Notes: a model not told the origin generated them from the sequence alone. A DNA stretch of 64,000 nucleotides from Clostridiales bacterium (GCA_018365455.1 JAGZJZ010000018.1:65152-129151), one strand, 5' to 3'. Shown: positions 35,203 to 44,688, counted from the stretch's first letter. Translations and numbers: made by a program.

Positions 35203-36390
35203 CTATTTGCTGATTCCTGCAAACTCCAACAACCTTTGACAGTTGCCCCCGCCTTTATAATGATTTACCTTATCATTGATTTCCCGGCGTTTTTCTTTAT
35301 AGCTGTCTTTACCCTCAATACAATTTTCCAAAAATCCATAGAAGCCTTCCTGGTTTTCAATAATCTCTCCCGGCATATAGTCCAGAGGATTGTCCACAAC
35401 AAAACCTCTGTGGCTTCCGTACTCTTTCATATCCTCTATGATAAAAGCTTCCGGTTTATCCAGAAGTAAATAATCAAAATAAACCGATGAATAATCGGTA
35501 ATTAAAGCATCCGTATCTTTTAACAGACGATATAAACGGACTCTTTTCTGATCCAGATAAGCCCCGGTCAAAATTTTAATATGGCTCATATCTTTAACCG
35601 CCAGGGCTTCCAGATTCTGTGCCGGATGCAGTTTGATCAGAAGAAGGCTGTTATGTGCCTCCATGTAAGCATTCAATTTCGTAAAACTCTCTGCCGTATG
35701 GAACAGTGGAATCCCTGCATTTTTCATAAAATCCTCACTGGAATCCATAATCAGTTTATCATGTGAAATGCGGTAAGTAGGCATCCATACAAACACCTTG
35801 TTATAATCTTCTTTTACAAGACCCAGCTTGTGGAATTCATCTTTTTTAGAAAACAGATCATCATTTCTGGGATGACCGGCAATGATTACCTGATTCAGTT
35901 TGCAGTTAAAAGCCTCCGCCATAATCGGACGGAACATTTCACTTGGCGCCGTGAGATAAGTAAAAAAATCATAGTGATAATCCCCAAGCTTGTCCTCTAA
36001 CATATGATTGATTTTTTTTAAGGGAGTTCCATGCCAGTAATCTATGGATACCTGATCTTTGGTTGGCATAATTGCCAGAATTTCCCCATGGTAAAAAATA
36101 AACCCTGCGGTCATAATTTCTTTTAGGCTTCCCGCCAGATTCACAAACCGTACATTTTTTCTCACCAGTTTCTGATAATTCTGGGGTTTTCCAACCGCAC
36201 AGACTATATCATATTTTTCATATAATTTATGACTCATCAGATAGCCAAACAGCGTTTCGCTGTTATCGTAAAGTTCTCCTTTACAGAAGATCAGAATTTT
36301 TCTTTTATTTTTGGGAATTATTTTATTCACTGCCGATAATACGGATCCTCCGGCAAAATATATTTTCCTCTTTACTTTTCCTTTAACCAT
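35203..36390 (-). CDS. TagB/TagF-like glycerophosphotransferase (candidate primase)
   Basis: 395 residues. IDYWHGTPLKKINHML, VWMPTYR, LIKLHPAQN and ALITDYSSVYFDYLLLDKP define the Glyphos_transf domain. It is more distant from the other two paralogues. KLHPAQN in place of FRTHH and the shorter length are closer to the TagB-type primase that adds the first glycerol phosphate. It is the first of the three in the operon, which fits a priming role. AGGAG is 5 nt before the ATG. Confidence 0.85.
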   Translation of the reverse strand: MVKGKVKRKIYFAGGSVLSAVNKIIPKNKRKILIFCKGELYDNSETLFGYLMSHKLYEKYDIVCAVGKPQNYQKLVRKNVRFVNLAGSLKEIMTAGFIFYHGEILAIMPTKDQVSIDYWHGTPLKKINHMLEDKLGDYHYDFFTYLTAPSEMFRPIMAEAFNCKLNQVIIAGHPRNDDLFSKKDEFHKLGLVKEDYNKVFVWMPTYRISHDKLIMDSSEDFMKNAGIPLFHTAESFTKLNAYMEAHNSLLLIKLHPAQNLEALAVKDMSHIKILTGAYLDQKRVRLYRLLKDTDALITDYSSVYFDYLLLDKPEAFIIEDMKEYGSHRGFVVDNPLDYMPGEIIENQEGFYGFLENCIEGKDSYKEKRREINDKVNHYKGGGNCQRLLEFAGISK

Positions 36391-36398
36391 AAACGCTC

Positions 36399-37283
36399 CT
36401 ATTTTGTCTTTCTCAGAATAACTTCATAGAATTTTTTCCGGAATCCATTGGGCAAAATGCAGATGAGAACCTGCCCCCCTGCAGAAACCAGAAAATCCAG
36501 CCAGGTAGAAATTCCAGCCTTTTTTAAATACCACCGGAACTTCACTGCCAGTTTTGCATAATCCATACCGCCCCGCCTTGCAAACATGCTCTCTCCGGTA
36601 CGCACATATACCAGGGGCTCCTGTATATTATATCCAACAGCGCCATTTTTCAACATCCGCGCCCAGAGATAATAATCTTCAAAATATGGAAAGTCCTGAT
36701 ATCCTCCGGCATCTGTAACCGCACTTTTGCGGTACATCACCGTAACGTGATTGAAAGGATTTCTTCTGCCTGCACATTTTAAGATGGCCTCATTGGTTTT
36801 CGGCGTTACCCTCTTTCCTGAGATCTCATGGAAGTCACTTGCAAACTCCTCGATAATCCCTCCGGTAATATCCACCTGCTTTTTACGGAAAATATAGAGC
36901 TGCTTTTCACAGCGGTCATGCCGGCTGATATCATCACTGTCCATACGGGCAATCAGTTCATTCCTGCAATGCTTGATTCCCACCTGCAGCGCCGGCCCCA
37001 GTCCTCCACATTCCTTTAAACGTACAACAAGGAACACCTCCGGATATTGCTCCTGGAAATGTTCCACCACTTCATCTAATGCTTCTGTTAATGATCCGTC
37101 ACAGACCAGCACAAACTGGTCCGGCAGTACCGTCTGCTCCATCATGCTGGAAATTGCCGCTTTTAAAAATGTCGGATCTTCCTTTTTATATACGGACATC
37201 AACACAGAATATTTATCTACTTGTTTTACTACTTGTTTTCTTTTTTCGCTTCTTCCTCTTTTGTCGCCGCTGTCACCTGCCAT
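36399..37283 (-). CDS. family 2 glycosyltransferase
   Basis: 294 residues. The GT2 domain begins near residue 24: YSVLMSVYKKEDPTFLK, LVCDGSLTEAL, LGPALQVGIKHC and ARMDSDDIS with the metal-binding acids. YFEDYYLWARM matches the ED-Y-LW motif common in polysaccharide GT2 enzymes. The ATG at 37283 has GGAG 7 nt upstream, so the first 55 nt overlap the end of the sugar transferase gene in another frame. It likely adds the second sugar of the teichoic-acid linkage unit. Confidence 0.86.
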   Translation of the reverse strand: MAGDSGDKRGRSEKRKQVVKQVDKYSVLMSVYKKEDPTFLKAAISSMMEQTVLPDQFVLVCDGSLTEALDEVVEHFQEQYPEVFLVVRLKECGGLGPALQVGIKHCRNELIARMDSDDISRHDRCEKQLYIFRKKQVDITGGIIEEFASDFHEISGKRVTPKTNEAILKCAGRRNPFNHVTVMYRKSAVTDAGGYQDFPYFEDYYLWARMLKNGAVGYNIQEPLVYVRTGESMFARRGGMDYAKLAVKFRWYLKKAGISTWLDFLVSAGGQVLICILPNGFRKKFYEVILRKTK

Positions 37284-38620
37284 GCCTCTACTCCTTCCGT
37301 ATTTTCTTTCTGAAAGAGAATTTTAACTGTCATCAGCATAAGCTTCCAGTCCAAAAGATAGGTATAATTTTCAATATACGATAGATCCAGTTTGAGCTTA
37401 TCGTAAGGAGTGGTATTATACTTACCATACACCTGAGCATATCCGGTGAGTCCGGCCTTTACCTTTAACCGGTAGTCAAACTCCGGAATCTTTTCTTTAT
37501 ATTCCTTAGTAATCTGCGGACGCTCCGGTCTTGGTCCTACCAGAGACATATCCCCTTTCAAGATATTAAACAGCTGAGGCAGTTCGTCAAAATGAATGTT
37601 GCGCAGCACTTTCCCAACGGGTGTTACCCTGTTGTCCTGCTTCATGGCAAGACGTGCGCCCTCTTTCTCAGAGTCTACTCTCATGCTTCGAAACTTCAAT
37701 ACATAAAATGTCCTTCCACGCTCCGTCAATCGCTCCTGACGGTAAAATACAGGGCCTCTGTCGTAACACTTAATTAAAAGTGCTATTATCAGCATAAACG
37801 GCGATGCAATTACCACACCGATACCGGAAATGATAAGGTCGGTCAGACGCTTCGCGATTCTCTGTTCAATGGTAAGGCCTCTGTTGCGAAACAGCAGAAG
37901 CGGTGTATCAAACAGATGAATGCTGTCTGAACTCATGATCATAACATCCGATATCTTAGGAATACAGTAACACCGGATATCTTTTTCAAAACAGTATTTT
38001 AACAGCAGATTTCTTTCATGGGAAGGCATATCTCCCATAATCACCGCCTTGTAACAGTCAATTTTGCTTTTCAGTTTATCCATGCCGTCACCCAGATGGA
38101 TAGACTCACAGATATCATATTTATCTTCTCTGGAGGAAATCTTGCGGATCAGATCCTTTGGATTTTTCTCTCCGTAAATGAGCAGCATCTTCCTGGGCGG
38201 ATATATATGCACATAAATCCAGCGCATCATCAGCACCCACAATACCACGATTACCAAATCAACAGCCGTAACATAAAACATGGGCAGTATATGTGCCCCC
38301 AAAGTCCAGCGTCCAATCAATGCCATCTGCAGATAAGTTATTCCGTTTACACATAATACGGAAGCGATCTGGGAATAGAGTACGTCAAGCACCCTTAAAT
38401 AGCCTACCTTGAATCCCCCGTACATTTTGTAGAAGAAAAACAGCATCAGTGCATACATTCCCACAACTACCCAGTTACCCCTTACAAACGTGGTACGGAT
38501 AACCCCTCTGGAGTCATAATAGGAAAACCAGACATATGCATATATTGCTGTCTGTACTGCCAGAATAAGCGCAGAAGCAAAAAACATGATGACTCTTTTA
38601 TATTGTTCTCTTCTCTCCAC
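37229..38620 (-). CDS. polyprenyl glycosylphosphotransferase (WbaP/CpsE-like)
   Basis: 463 residues. Four or five N-terminal membrane helices and a CoA-binding-like domain precede the C-terminal bacterial sugar transferase domain. The latter has KRLTDLIISGIGVV (re-entrant helix), VFYRQERL, YVLKFRSM, NIHFDELPQL, VGPRPERP and VKAGLTGYAQV. It transfers a sugar-1-phosphate to undecaprenyl phosphate and so starts the chain. It is first in the teichoic-acid-like operon, where TagO would be expected, so the linkage unit may not be the standard GlcNAc-ManNAc. The start is GTG with GAGGGG 9 nt upstream. Confidence 0.93.
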   Translation of the reverse strand: MERREQYKRVIMFFASALILAVQTAIYAYVWFSYYDSRGVIRTTFVRGNWVVVGMYALMLFFFYKMYGGFKVGYLRVLDVLYSQIASVLCVNGITYLQMALIGRWTLGAHILPMFYVTAVDLVIVVLWVLMMRWIYVHIYPPRKMLLIYGEKNPKDLIRKISSREDKYDICESIHLGDGMDKLKSKIDCYKAVIMGDMPSHERNLLLKYCFEKDIRCYCIPKISDVMIMSSDSIHLFDTPLLLFRNRGLTIEQRIAKRLTDLIISGIGVVIASPFMLIIALLIKCYDRGPVFYRQERLTERGRTFYVLKFRSMRVDSEKEGARLAMKQDNRVTPVGKVLRNIHFDELPQLFNILKGDMSLVGPRPERPQITKEYKEKIPEFDYRLKVKAGLTGYAQVYGKYNTTPYDKLKLDLSYIENYTYLLDWKLMLMTVKILFQKENTEGVEAWQVTAATKEEEAKKENK

Positions 38621-38696
38621 TAATATTTACCCCTCTTTATTTTTCAATGGTTCCTTATACTTATACTTCGTTACCAATAATGCTGTACCAGAATCT

Positions 38697-38725
38697 ATCT
38701 TACAACAAAATTTACAAAAATTCAA
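38697..38725 (-). promoter_or_regulatory. candidate promoter of the teichoic-acid-like operon
   Basis: On the minus strand -35 TTGAAT (38720-38725), 17-bp spacer, -10 TAAGAT (38697-38702), about 75 nt before the GTG start. The match is partial, and I see no terminator for the upstream gene, so read-through is possible. Confidence 0.4.
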
Positions 38726-38744
38726 CAAAAAAGACGTGGCAATC

Positions 38745-39554
38745 TTAGGCAGTTCCGGTATTCTCTGTCTCTTCTTTCGGTGGTAACGGTTCAGTATCCT
38801 TATAGATTATATAACCATTGGTCTGTCCAATTTCCTTAAACTTTCTGGATTCTATTTTCTCTTTGGAATCCGGCGTGTCGTAATACACCAGATAATTGCA
38901 TCCGGCCTTTCTCGCCTGCTTGATAATAATCCTGAAATTGGGATTTTCCGCTATCATCTGTTCATGGATCTTCCGGTCTCTCTTACTGAATTTTCCCTTT
39001 CTTCCATATGCCAGGCCAATGCTGGCATCGTACTGGCGTATATAGCCTGCCAGATCATCGGGTACCACTGCTTTCACCGTCTCTTCAGCACTTCGGTTCT
39101 TCACAATGATATCACTAACCGCATTTGCCGCCGATGGCAGCTTCTGCAGATTCTCCGTCTTATGAAGAACGGTTCCCGGTACATAGACGAAATTTCCTGC
39201 TGCAGCAAGAACACCTGCCAAAGCCACAAACATGATCCCTCTCTTTAATCTGGTATCCTGGGAATACCAGGCTCTAACCCCTGTATAGGCAAGAACAAGG
39301 GGTATGGGCAGCAGCCAGAACATTCTCCAGTAAACATCTCTTCCCACACAGTAATCCATAATGATTTTAGCCGTCAGCGGGCAAAAATAGATCACACCGA
39401 AAGTAACAGCATATCCCACAAATAATTTTTTATTTTCTTTTTCTGCTCTACTACAGGCGATGTAGATAATCGCTGCAAGAAATAATCCCACCTGCATGCT
39501 GTCAGCCACATACATCCTGTATCGTTCTAATGTCAATCCAAATATCTCCAGCAT
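38745..39554 (-). CDS. C-terminal half of a DUF6077-like membrane protein (downstream of an in-frame TAG)
   Basis: 269 residues with about four membrane helices, then an outside domain of about 150 residues (SAANAVSDIIVKNR, then AGCNYLVYYDTPDSKE). It lies in the same frame as the preceding gene, 4 codons after its TAG stop. The two together give about 618 residues, as expected for one GT-C-like DUF6077 protein. AGGAGG overlaps the TAG and lies 8 nt before this ATG, so independent translation is possible. The role is unknown; glycosylation of an envelope polymer is suggested by context. Confidence 0.65.
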   Translation of the reverse strand: MLEIFGLTLERYRMYVADSMQVGLFLAAIIYIACSRAEKENKKLFVGYAVTFGVIYFCPLTAKIIMDYCVGRDVYWRMFWLLPIPLVLAYTGVRAWYSQDTRLKRGIMFVALAGVLAAAGNFVYVPGTVLHKTENLQKLPSAANAVSDIIVKNRSAEETVKAVVPDDLAGYIRQYDASIGLAYGRKGKFSKRDRKIHEQMIAENPNFRIIIKQARKAGCNYLVYYDTPDSKEKIESRKFKEIGQTNGYIIYKDTEPLPPKEETENTGTA

Positions 39555-39566
39555 GTATACAGCCTC

Positions 39567-40604
39567 CTAACGTATCAACAGATACATTCCTGCACAAATC
39601 AGGCAGGGAATGCAGCATATGACAGCTTTTATAAATTTTCCCGGGTCTTTACCGCCAATTCCGTACAGTATCGCGAAAATACCCACCATAATCGGTGCCA
39701 GCATGATTCCCATAGAAGAAACCAGACAACAGGAAAGCAGAAGGCCCAGCAGTAAAGACCATTCCCGAAGGCTTCCTTTTTCCTTCAGCAGACGGATACA
39801 CAGATAGAACAGTGCCGGAAGCAGAATTGCCGCCAGTACCGCCTTTCCCTGCCAGATCCGCACAAGCATAAATGTTCCCTGGGTATATACCGAAAAATAG
39901 GAAAACAGGTGTATCACAGAAAGGAAACACAGGAAAATCCCACTGGCTTTACGGTCGCCCGAAAACAATTTCTGCCCCAGAAGGGAATATACGATGTATG
40001 CCAGAGGTATAAAAAATACAGGCATAATGGTGTGCGCAACGATTGCCGGATGCATCTGCACGCTTTCACTGATAAACGCCAGGAAGATGGGAAACGGCGA
40101 AAGCACGTAACGGGACGGAAGGCTCTTTAACAAGTCTCCCGTATATGCGTCAAAACGAAACATCCCATTTGTGTGCACTGTAGTTGTAGCCGTAGCTACA
40201 TAAAACGCATCATCCAGATCATCCAGCCTGAAAATCAGGTATGCCCCTATCTGAACTGCAATGAGAATCAGGGCAAGATAGACAGACCAGGGCGTTTCTT
40301 TCACACCCTTCCACTGGAATAATACCATTTCTTTGGTTCTTCTGACATTTAAAATAATGGAGACCACTGCAAGCAGCAGCATACTTCCGCCATAGATATA
40401 CATCAGTACATGAAAACTGACCTCGGCAAATATCAGGGGAAGTGCCAGCACTTCAAACACGGCAAACATCGTAATATAACCATACAGCGCCGCCATTTTT
40501 AAACTATTTTTTTCTCTGGCATCCGCCCGGGTAAACAGCATACCGATGCATACCGGAATTACTGCAAACCACAGGAGGATGAGTAAGGCTTTTATCAGAT
40601 ACAC
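39567..40604 (-). CDS. N-terminal half of a DUF6077-like membrane protein
   Basis: 345 residues with about ten membrane helices. The outside loop RLDDLDDAFYVATATTTVH carries acidic residues as in GT-C enzymes. It ends abruptly with MYLLIR and TAG. Reading through the stop continues in frame into the next ORF. The start is GTG with AGGTGG 6 nt upstream. It is either the first half of a gene split by a nonsense change or one of two cooperating subunits. Confidence 0.65.
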   Translation of the reverse strand: MYLIKALLILLWFAVIPVCIGMLFTRADAREKNSLKMAALYGYITMFAVFEVLALPLIFAEVSFHVLMYIYGGSMLLLAVVSIILNVRRTKEMVLFQWKGVKETPWSVYLALILIAVQIGAYLIFRLDDLDDAFYVATATTTVHTNGMFRFDAYTGDLLKSLPSRYVLSPFPIFLAFISESVQMHPAIVAHTIMPVFFIPLAYIVYSLLGQKLFSGDRKASGIFLCFLSVIHLFSYFSVYTQGTFMLVRIWQGKAVLAAILLPALFYLCIRLLKEKGSLREWSLLLGLLLSCCLVSSMGIMLAPIMVGIFAILYGIGGKDPGKFIKAVICCIPCLICAGMYLLIR

Positions 40605-40645
40605 GTCCTACCACCTTTTTCTTCTTTTATAAAAGTATAACAATT

Positions 40646-40687
40646 ACTGTAATTGATCACGCTGTCCAAACTGTTACCAATTACAGT
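40646..40687. repeat. inverted repeat at the 3-prime end of rmlD
   Basis: ACTGTAATTG (40646-40655) and CAATTACAGT (40678-40687) form a 10-bp stem with a 22-nt loop. The right arm contains the rmlD stop codon. No U-run follows, so it is not a clear terminator. Confidence 0.4.
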
Positions 40688-41535
40688 GTTTTCATATATG
40701 CAGTCAGGGCATCTTCCCAAGTTGCAAAACTGAAATCAGTTGTGAGCTTTAACATATAGTTTTCCAGTACGGAATATGCCGGACGTACCGCTGGTGTAGG
40801 GTATTCGGCAGTTGTAATATACTCCACCTTTGTGTCTTTTCCAGCCAGACGGAAAATTTCTTTTGCAAAATCTGCCCAGCTGCACATGCCCTCGCAGGTT
40901 CCGTGGAATATTCCATAATTGGAGGTAGGAATGAGATATTTGATTGCTTTTGCCAGTTCTTCTGCACTGGTAGGCGTTCCATACTGGTCACCCACAACCC
41001 TTACTGTATCGTTTGTCTCAGCAAGGCGAAGCATGGTTTTCACAAAGTTCTTGCCATCTCCATAGAGCCATGCAGTACGGATAATAAAGTAGTCTTTCGC
41101 AAACTGCTGCACAAATTGTTCTCCCGCCAGTTTTGTTGCGCCGTACATTCCCTGGGGATTAGGTGTGTCAAATTCCATATAAGGCTTTGTTCCGTTTCCT
41201 TCAAATACATAGTCCGTAGAAACATGTACCAATTTAGCCCCAATTTTTGCAGCTGCGATACTTAAGTTCCTGGGACCGATGGCATTGATCCGGTATGCCG
41301 CATCCTGCTGGGATTCACAGAGATCTACCGCAGTATGAGCCGCACAGTTGATGATAACATCTGGCTTTACTTCCTCCATCGTAGACAGAACCTTGTCTAT
41401 GTCCGTAATATCCAGTTCCATTACATCGGGCTGAAATACATCCGTATTAATAATTTCTACATCCGTATCGTTTGCATACTGTTGATTAATTGCTCTTCCC
41501 AATTGTCCGTTACATCCTGTTACTAAAATTTTCAT
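40681..41535 (-). CDS. rmlD: dTDP-4-dehydrorhamnose reductase
   Basis: 284 residues. The NADP-binding TGCNGQLGRAI, INCAAHTAVDLCE, VSTDYVF and the catalytic YGATK are all typical of RmlD, as is GTPTSAEELA. It performs the last step of dTDP-L-rhamnose synthesis. RmlA, RmlB and RmlC are not in the window and would have to be elsewhere. AAGGAG is 9 nt before the ATG. Confidence 0.94.
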   Translation of the reverse strand: MKILVTGCNGQLGRAINQQYANDTDVEIINTDVFQPDVMELDITDIDKVLSTMEEVKPDVIINCAAHTAVDLCESQQDAAYRINAIGPRNLSIAAAKIGAKLVHVSTDYVFEGNGTKPYMEFDTPNPQGMYGATKLAGEQFVQQFAKDYFIIRTAWLYGDGKNFVKTMLRLAETNDTVRVVGDQYGTPTSAEELAKAIKYLIPTSNYGIFHGTCEGMCSWADFAKEIFRLAGKDTKVEYITTAEYPTPAVRPAYSVLENYMLKLTTDFSFATWEDALTAYMKTL

Positions 41536-41572
41536 GTCATTATTCTCCTTTTATTTACATGTACATCTATGT

Positions 41573-43570
41573 TTATCTTGTTATAACTTTTTGAAATATT
41601 TCCCAGACTATCATAAACTGTATCAGTCCAACACTCATGATCAGATTCATGTTCAGGCTTTTTTTCAGGGTCAGGTTTTTGTTTCGCAGCAACAGTACCA
41701 CAAGGGGCAGCACCGGAAGGAAATACCTTCCCTGAGTTCCTTCAATGACTTTGGAACCATACGGCGTCCAGGTTAATAAAAATACCATCATAAGCGCCCC
41801 TATCACGCCAGCACTGATCAGCGCCATAATCCACTTATCCTTTTTGCCCAGGTAAAACGGTTCTTTATCCTTTGCCAGCACAGCCAGAACCAATATAACC
41901 GCCAGTGCAAATATCAGTACATTGGAGATTTTAATATCCAGCCAGCCTAATTGTCCACCCATCATTGTTTCAAAATAAAAATCCGCATATTTTCGGAATG
42001 AGTCATAATACATCTGAATAATGGTAAGGGGCTGTGATAACAACCCACTTAGAGTGTACCCGGAAGTTTCTATATAAGACAAGGTATTTTCCTGTCTGCT
42101 CAAATATTCGGTCATGGTAACAAGCCGGACGACCGCCAGGGACAGCAATCCCCCTGCACAAACGCTTAACCTTCCCAGTATACAGCCGATTCTGGTTGCA
42201 GATTTTTTCACCGGAATCAAAAGTACCAGCAGGCACAAAAGCACATAGACGATCTTACAGGGTGACATTAAAACAGCCAGGATAATTAACAGGATCCAGT
42301 CTGAGCGCAGAACCTTGTTCTTTTCATAGGCAAGATACAGGCAATGCCCGGTAAACCAGGCACAAACTCCGATAATAAAGGAATCGTAAGAGAAAGAGCC
42401 GCCTAATTCCAGAGATATCGGCAACAGTAACACGGTAAGCATCAGCACTTTCGCAAAGGGCATCTTCTTCACTGCAAAATATCCGCACAGCAAGTAAAAA
42501 GCCAATGCAAAAAGCCTTCCAATCATCAATAGCCCTACATTCCCGATATTCAGCAGTCGCGCGAGGGAGATACCGATAATCTGCGGCGTATATACGAATG
42601 CAGGAACACCGGACAGGGGACCGCCTGGAAATGCAGACATTTCCTTCCCGCTGGCGGTATCAAAGAGATGATCTGCCACCATACCGTAGGTTTCCGTATC
42701 CGGACGTTTTTCCAGAACGCCCATTAACAGGTCTTCTTCTCTTGCAATGGTATTGCCGTCTTCATTTACCGCTTCTTTTCCCATCAGGCTGTTGGAAAAT
42801 GCATAGGCGGTATAGATATGCGCCTGCTCATCCGGAGTTGAATACGGTGGAAGGATAAAGATATAGAGAACACCCAGGCAGATCCCCATTAAAAGGAACA
42901 GCCGGTGCGCCTCCCACTTCATGCCGTACCCCAGAAACCAGATTAAAATCAGCATGGCAAAAAGGACGACTGTTATTCCAACAAAATAAACCCTTAAATA
43001 AGACTGGTCTCCATACGTAAAGATCACATGCAGGCTTCCTTCTTTTTTCTCTCTTCCCACAATTAATTTCTGCCCTTTTACGGATTTATCCGACTGATAT
43101 ACCGTAACTGCATTTCCTGCCACCCCATCCTCTGAGGCAATTGTTATGATATATTCTTCTTTTTCTTTTACTTCAACCGTATTTTTTAAGACCAGTTCTA
43201 CCGGAGTATTATCCTTTAAATCTTCGCTGGATATATCCCAGTTTCCAAGCATCATCCCTGTAGTTTTATTTTTCAGCTGAATATTAATATGGGAAGTGTT
43301 TTTTCTGTCGTAAGTGGCAAAAGTAAGACGGATCCCGGAAAAACTCATATGCTCCATGGTGAAACTCTGCTCCACCTTTGTATCTTTGGTTATCTCACCT
43401 GTTACCGCTTTGTTGCTTCCTGTTTTATAAATCTCTCTGGGTCTGTCCAGATTGGGACTTACGTATTCAAGGTACATCAGTACCGTATGAAAGATAAGCA
43501 CCAGGAAAACTACAAAGATCAGTATCGGAAAGATAATATTCTGTTTACTTTTATTCTTCTCCCTATACAT
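41573..43570 (-). CDS. DUF2142 family membrane protein (GT-C-like)
   Basis: 665 residues. One N-terminal helix and an outside beta-rich domain of about 180 residues precede about ten membrane helices. PPYSTPDEQAHIYTAYAF is the DUF2142 signature, with an acidic outside loop as in GT-C transferases. The start overlaps the DUF2304 gene by 8 nt. Together with DUF2304 and the GtrB-like transferase upstream it forms the typical three-part set in which a polyprenyl-phosphate sugar is made, flipped and transferred outside. The target polymer is unknown. Confidence 0.8.
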   Translation of the reverse strand: MYREKNKSKQNIIFPILIFVVFLVLIFHTVLMYLEYVSPNLDRPREIYKTGSNKAVTGEITKDTKVEQSFTMEHMSFSGIRLTFATYDRKNTSHINIQLKNKTTGMMLGNWDISSEDLKDNTPVELVLKNTVEVKEKEEYIITIASEDGVAGNAVTVYQSDKSVKGQKLIVGREKKEGSLHVIFTYGDQSYLRVYFVGITVVLFAMLILIWFLGYGMKWEAHRLFLLMGICLGVLYIFILPPYSTPDEQAHIYTAYAFSNSLMGKEAVNEDGNTIAREEDLLMGVLEKRPDTETYGMVADHLFDTASGKEMSAFPGGPLSGVPAFVYTPQIIGISLARLLNIGNVGLLMIGRLFALAFYLLCGYFAVKKMPFAKVLMLTVLLLPISLELGGSFSYDSFIIGVCAWFTGHCLYLAYEKNKVLRSDWILLIILAVLMSPCKIVYVLLCLLVLLIPVKKSATRIGCILGRLSVCAGGLLSLAVVRLVTMTEYLSRQENTLSYIETSGYTLSGLLSQPLTIIQMYYDSFRKYADFYFETMMGGQLGWLDIKISNVLIFALAVILVLAVLAKDKEPFYLGKKDKWIMALISAGVIGALMMVFLLTWTPYGSKVIEGTQGRYFLPVLPLVVLLLRNKNLTLKKSLNMNLIMSVGLIQFMIVWEIFQKVITR

Positions 43571-43973
43571 GTACCTGCTCCCCTGTTTTCATATCCTTTA
43601 AATCCATGTTTTTTGATCCCAGCGCTTCCCCCTGCATTTCCTGTATCGTCCGTTCCAGCAGAGCCTGGTGCTGGGCAAGATCTTTCACCCGTTTTGAAAG
43701 CCTGGACACTGCAAGGCTTAAGGAGAAAATAATGACCAAAGAAAAACAAAAGCCCATAAAAAATATCATGTTCACCGGCAGGGACACGCCCAGCAGATTC
43801 GTCAACCTTTCAGTCAGCAACGGAAAACAGGTCAGTATCGTAACACCGATTGCCAGTAACGTCCAGGGCAATGCATATCTTAAACTTATGGTTCTTCTTT
43901 TTACCATACATGCAAGTACAATCATTGCTGCAGCAACAGCAAGCATAATGATAATCTGCGATCTGATACTCAT
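43563..43973 (-). CDS. DUF2304 small membrane protein
   Basis: About 136 residues with three membrane helices and a C-terminal coiled segment (VSRLSKRVKDLAQHQALLER), the DUF2304 pattern. Such proteins are often next to or fused with polyprenyl-phosphate glycosyltransferases, and a helper or flippase role is suspected. The ATG at 43973 has GAGGTG 5 nt upstream. A GTG two codons earlier is possible. Confidence 0.78.
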   Translation of the reverse strand: MSIRSQIIIMLAVAAAMIVLACMVKRRTISLRYALPWTLLAIGVTILTCFPLLTERLTNLLGVSLPVNMIFFMGFCFSLVIIFSLSLAVSRLSKRVKDLAQHQALLERTIQEMQGEALGSKNMDLKDMKTGEQVHV

Positions 43974-43985
43974 ATCCACACCTCG

Positions 43986-44675
43986 CTATCCTCTCCACGC
44001 CGCCATAAAAATAGCCAGCGTTACCTTTATCATATAATACACCGATTTTAAAGGTGATATGGAAGATACCCCTTCCTCACGCTGTTTCATCACAACCGGA
44101 ACCTCACTGACTTTCCTGCCTGCCTTAATAATTGCTACTGCACTTTCAGGCTCCGGATAATCCTTGGGATAATCCCTGGTAAAATCTTCAATTACATCAT
44201 GGCTCATCATACGCATACCGGATGTGGGATCTGTAATCCTCACCCTGGTCAGGGCATAGATCAGCCAGGAAAAATAACGAATTCCCATTCTGCGGATTCC
44301 AGAAGACTGAAATCCCTGTTTCTCTATAAATCTGGACCCGATCACCATATCAAACTGATTCCGGATTAGGCTTTGCTCCATCTCTTTTAAGAAGCGCGCA
44401 TCATGCTGCCCGTCTCCATCCATCTGTACCGCCAGATCATATCCTCTGCTGGCAGCATAGAGAAGACCGGTCTGCACTGCCCCTCCAATCCCAAGATTGA
44501 CCGGCAGATGAATCACAGAAAATCCATGTTCTTCACAAATTGCCCTGGTGTTATCTGTGGAACAGTCATTGATTATGACATAATCATAATCCGGTGCCTG
44601 TTCCTGAATACTTCGGACAGTTGTATAAATACTGGCGCCTTCGTTATAGGCTGGTATAATAATCAGTTTCTTCAT
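43986..44675 (-). CDS. polyprenyl-phosphate glycosyltransferase (DPM1-like GT2)
   Basis: About 229 residues. IIIPAYNEGASI, IINDCSTDNT, NLGIGGAVQTG, VQMDGDGQHD and DPTSGMRMM match the DPM1/UppP-sugar synthase group. Unlike the relative at 21796-22770 it has no membrane tail. DUF2304 next door probably supplies it. GGGAG is 5 nt before the ATG at 44675. The longer reading from 44711 overlaps the upstream gene and lacks a ribosome site. Confidence 0.9.
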   Translation of the reverse strand: MKKLIIIPAYNEGASIYTTVRSIQEQAPDYDYVIINDCSTDNTRAICEEHGFSVIHLPVNLGIGGAVQTGLLYAASRGYDLAVQMDGDGQHDARFLKEMEQSLIRNQFDMVIGSRFIEKQGFQSSGIRRMGIRYFSWLIYALTRVRITDPTSGMRMMSHDVIEDFTRDYPKDYPEPESAVAIIKAGRKVSEVPVVMKQREEGVSSISPLKSVYYMIKVTLAIFMAAWRG

Positions 44676-44688
44676 AGGTGCTCCCCAA

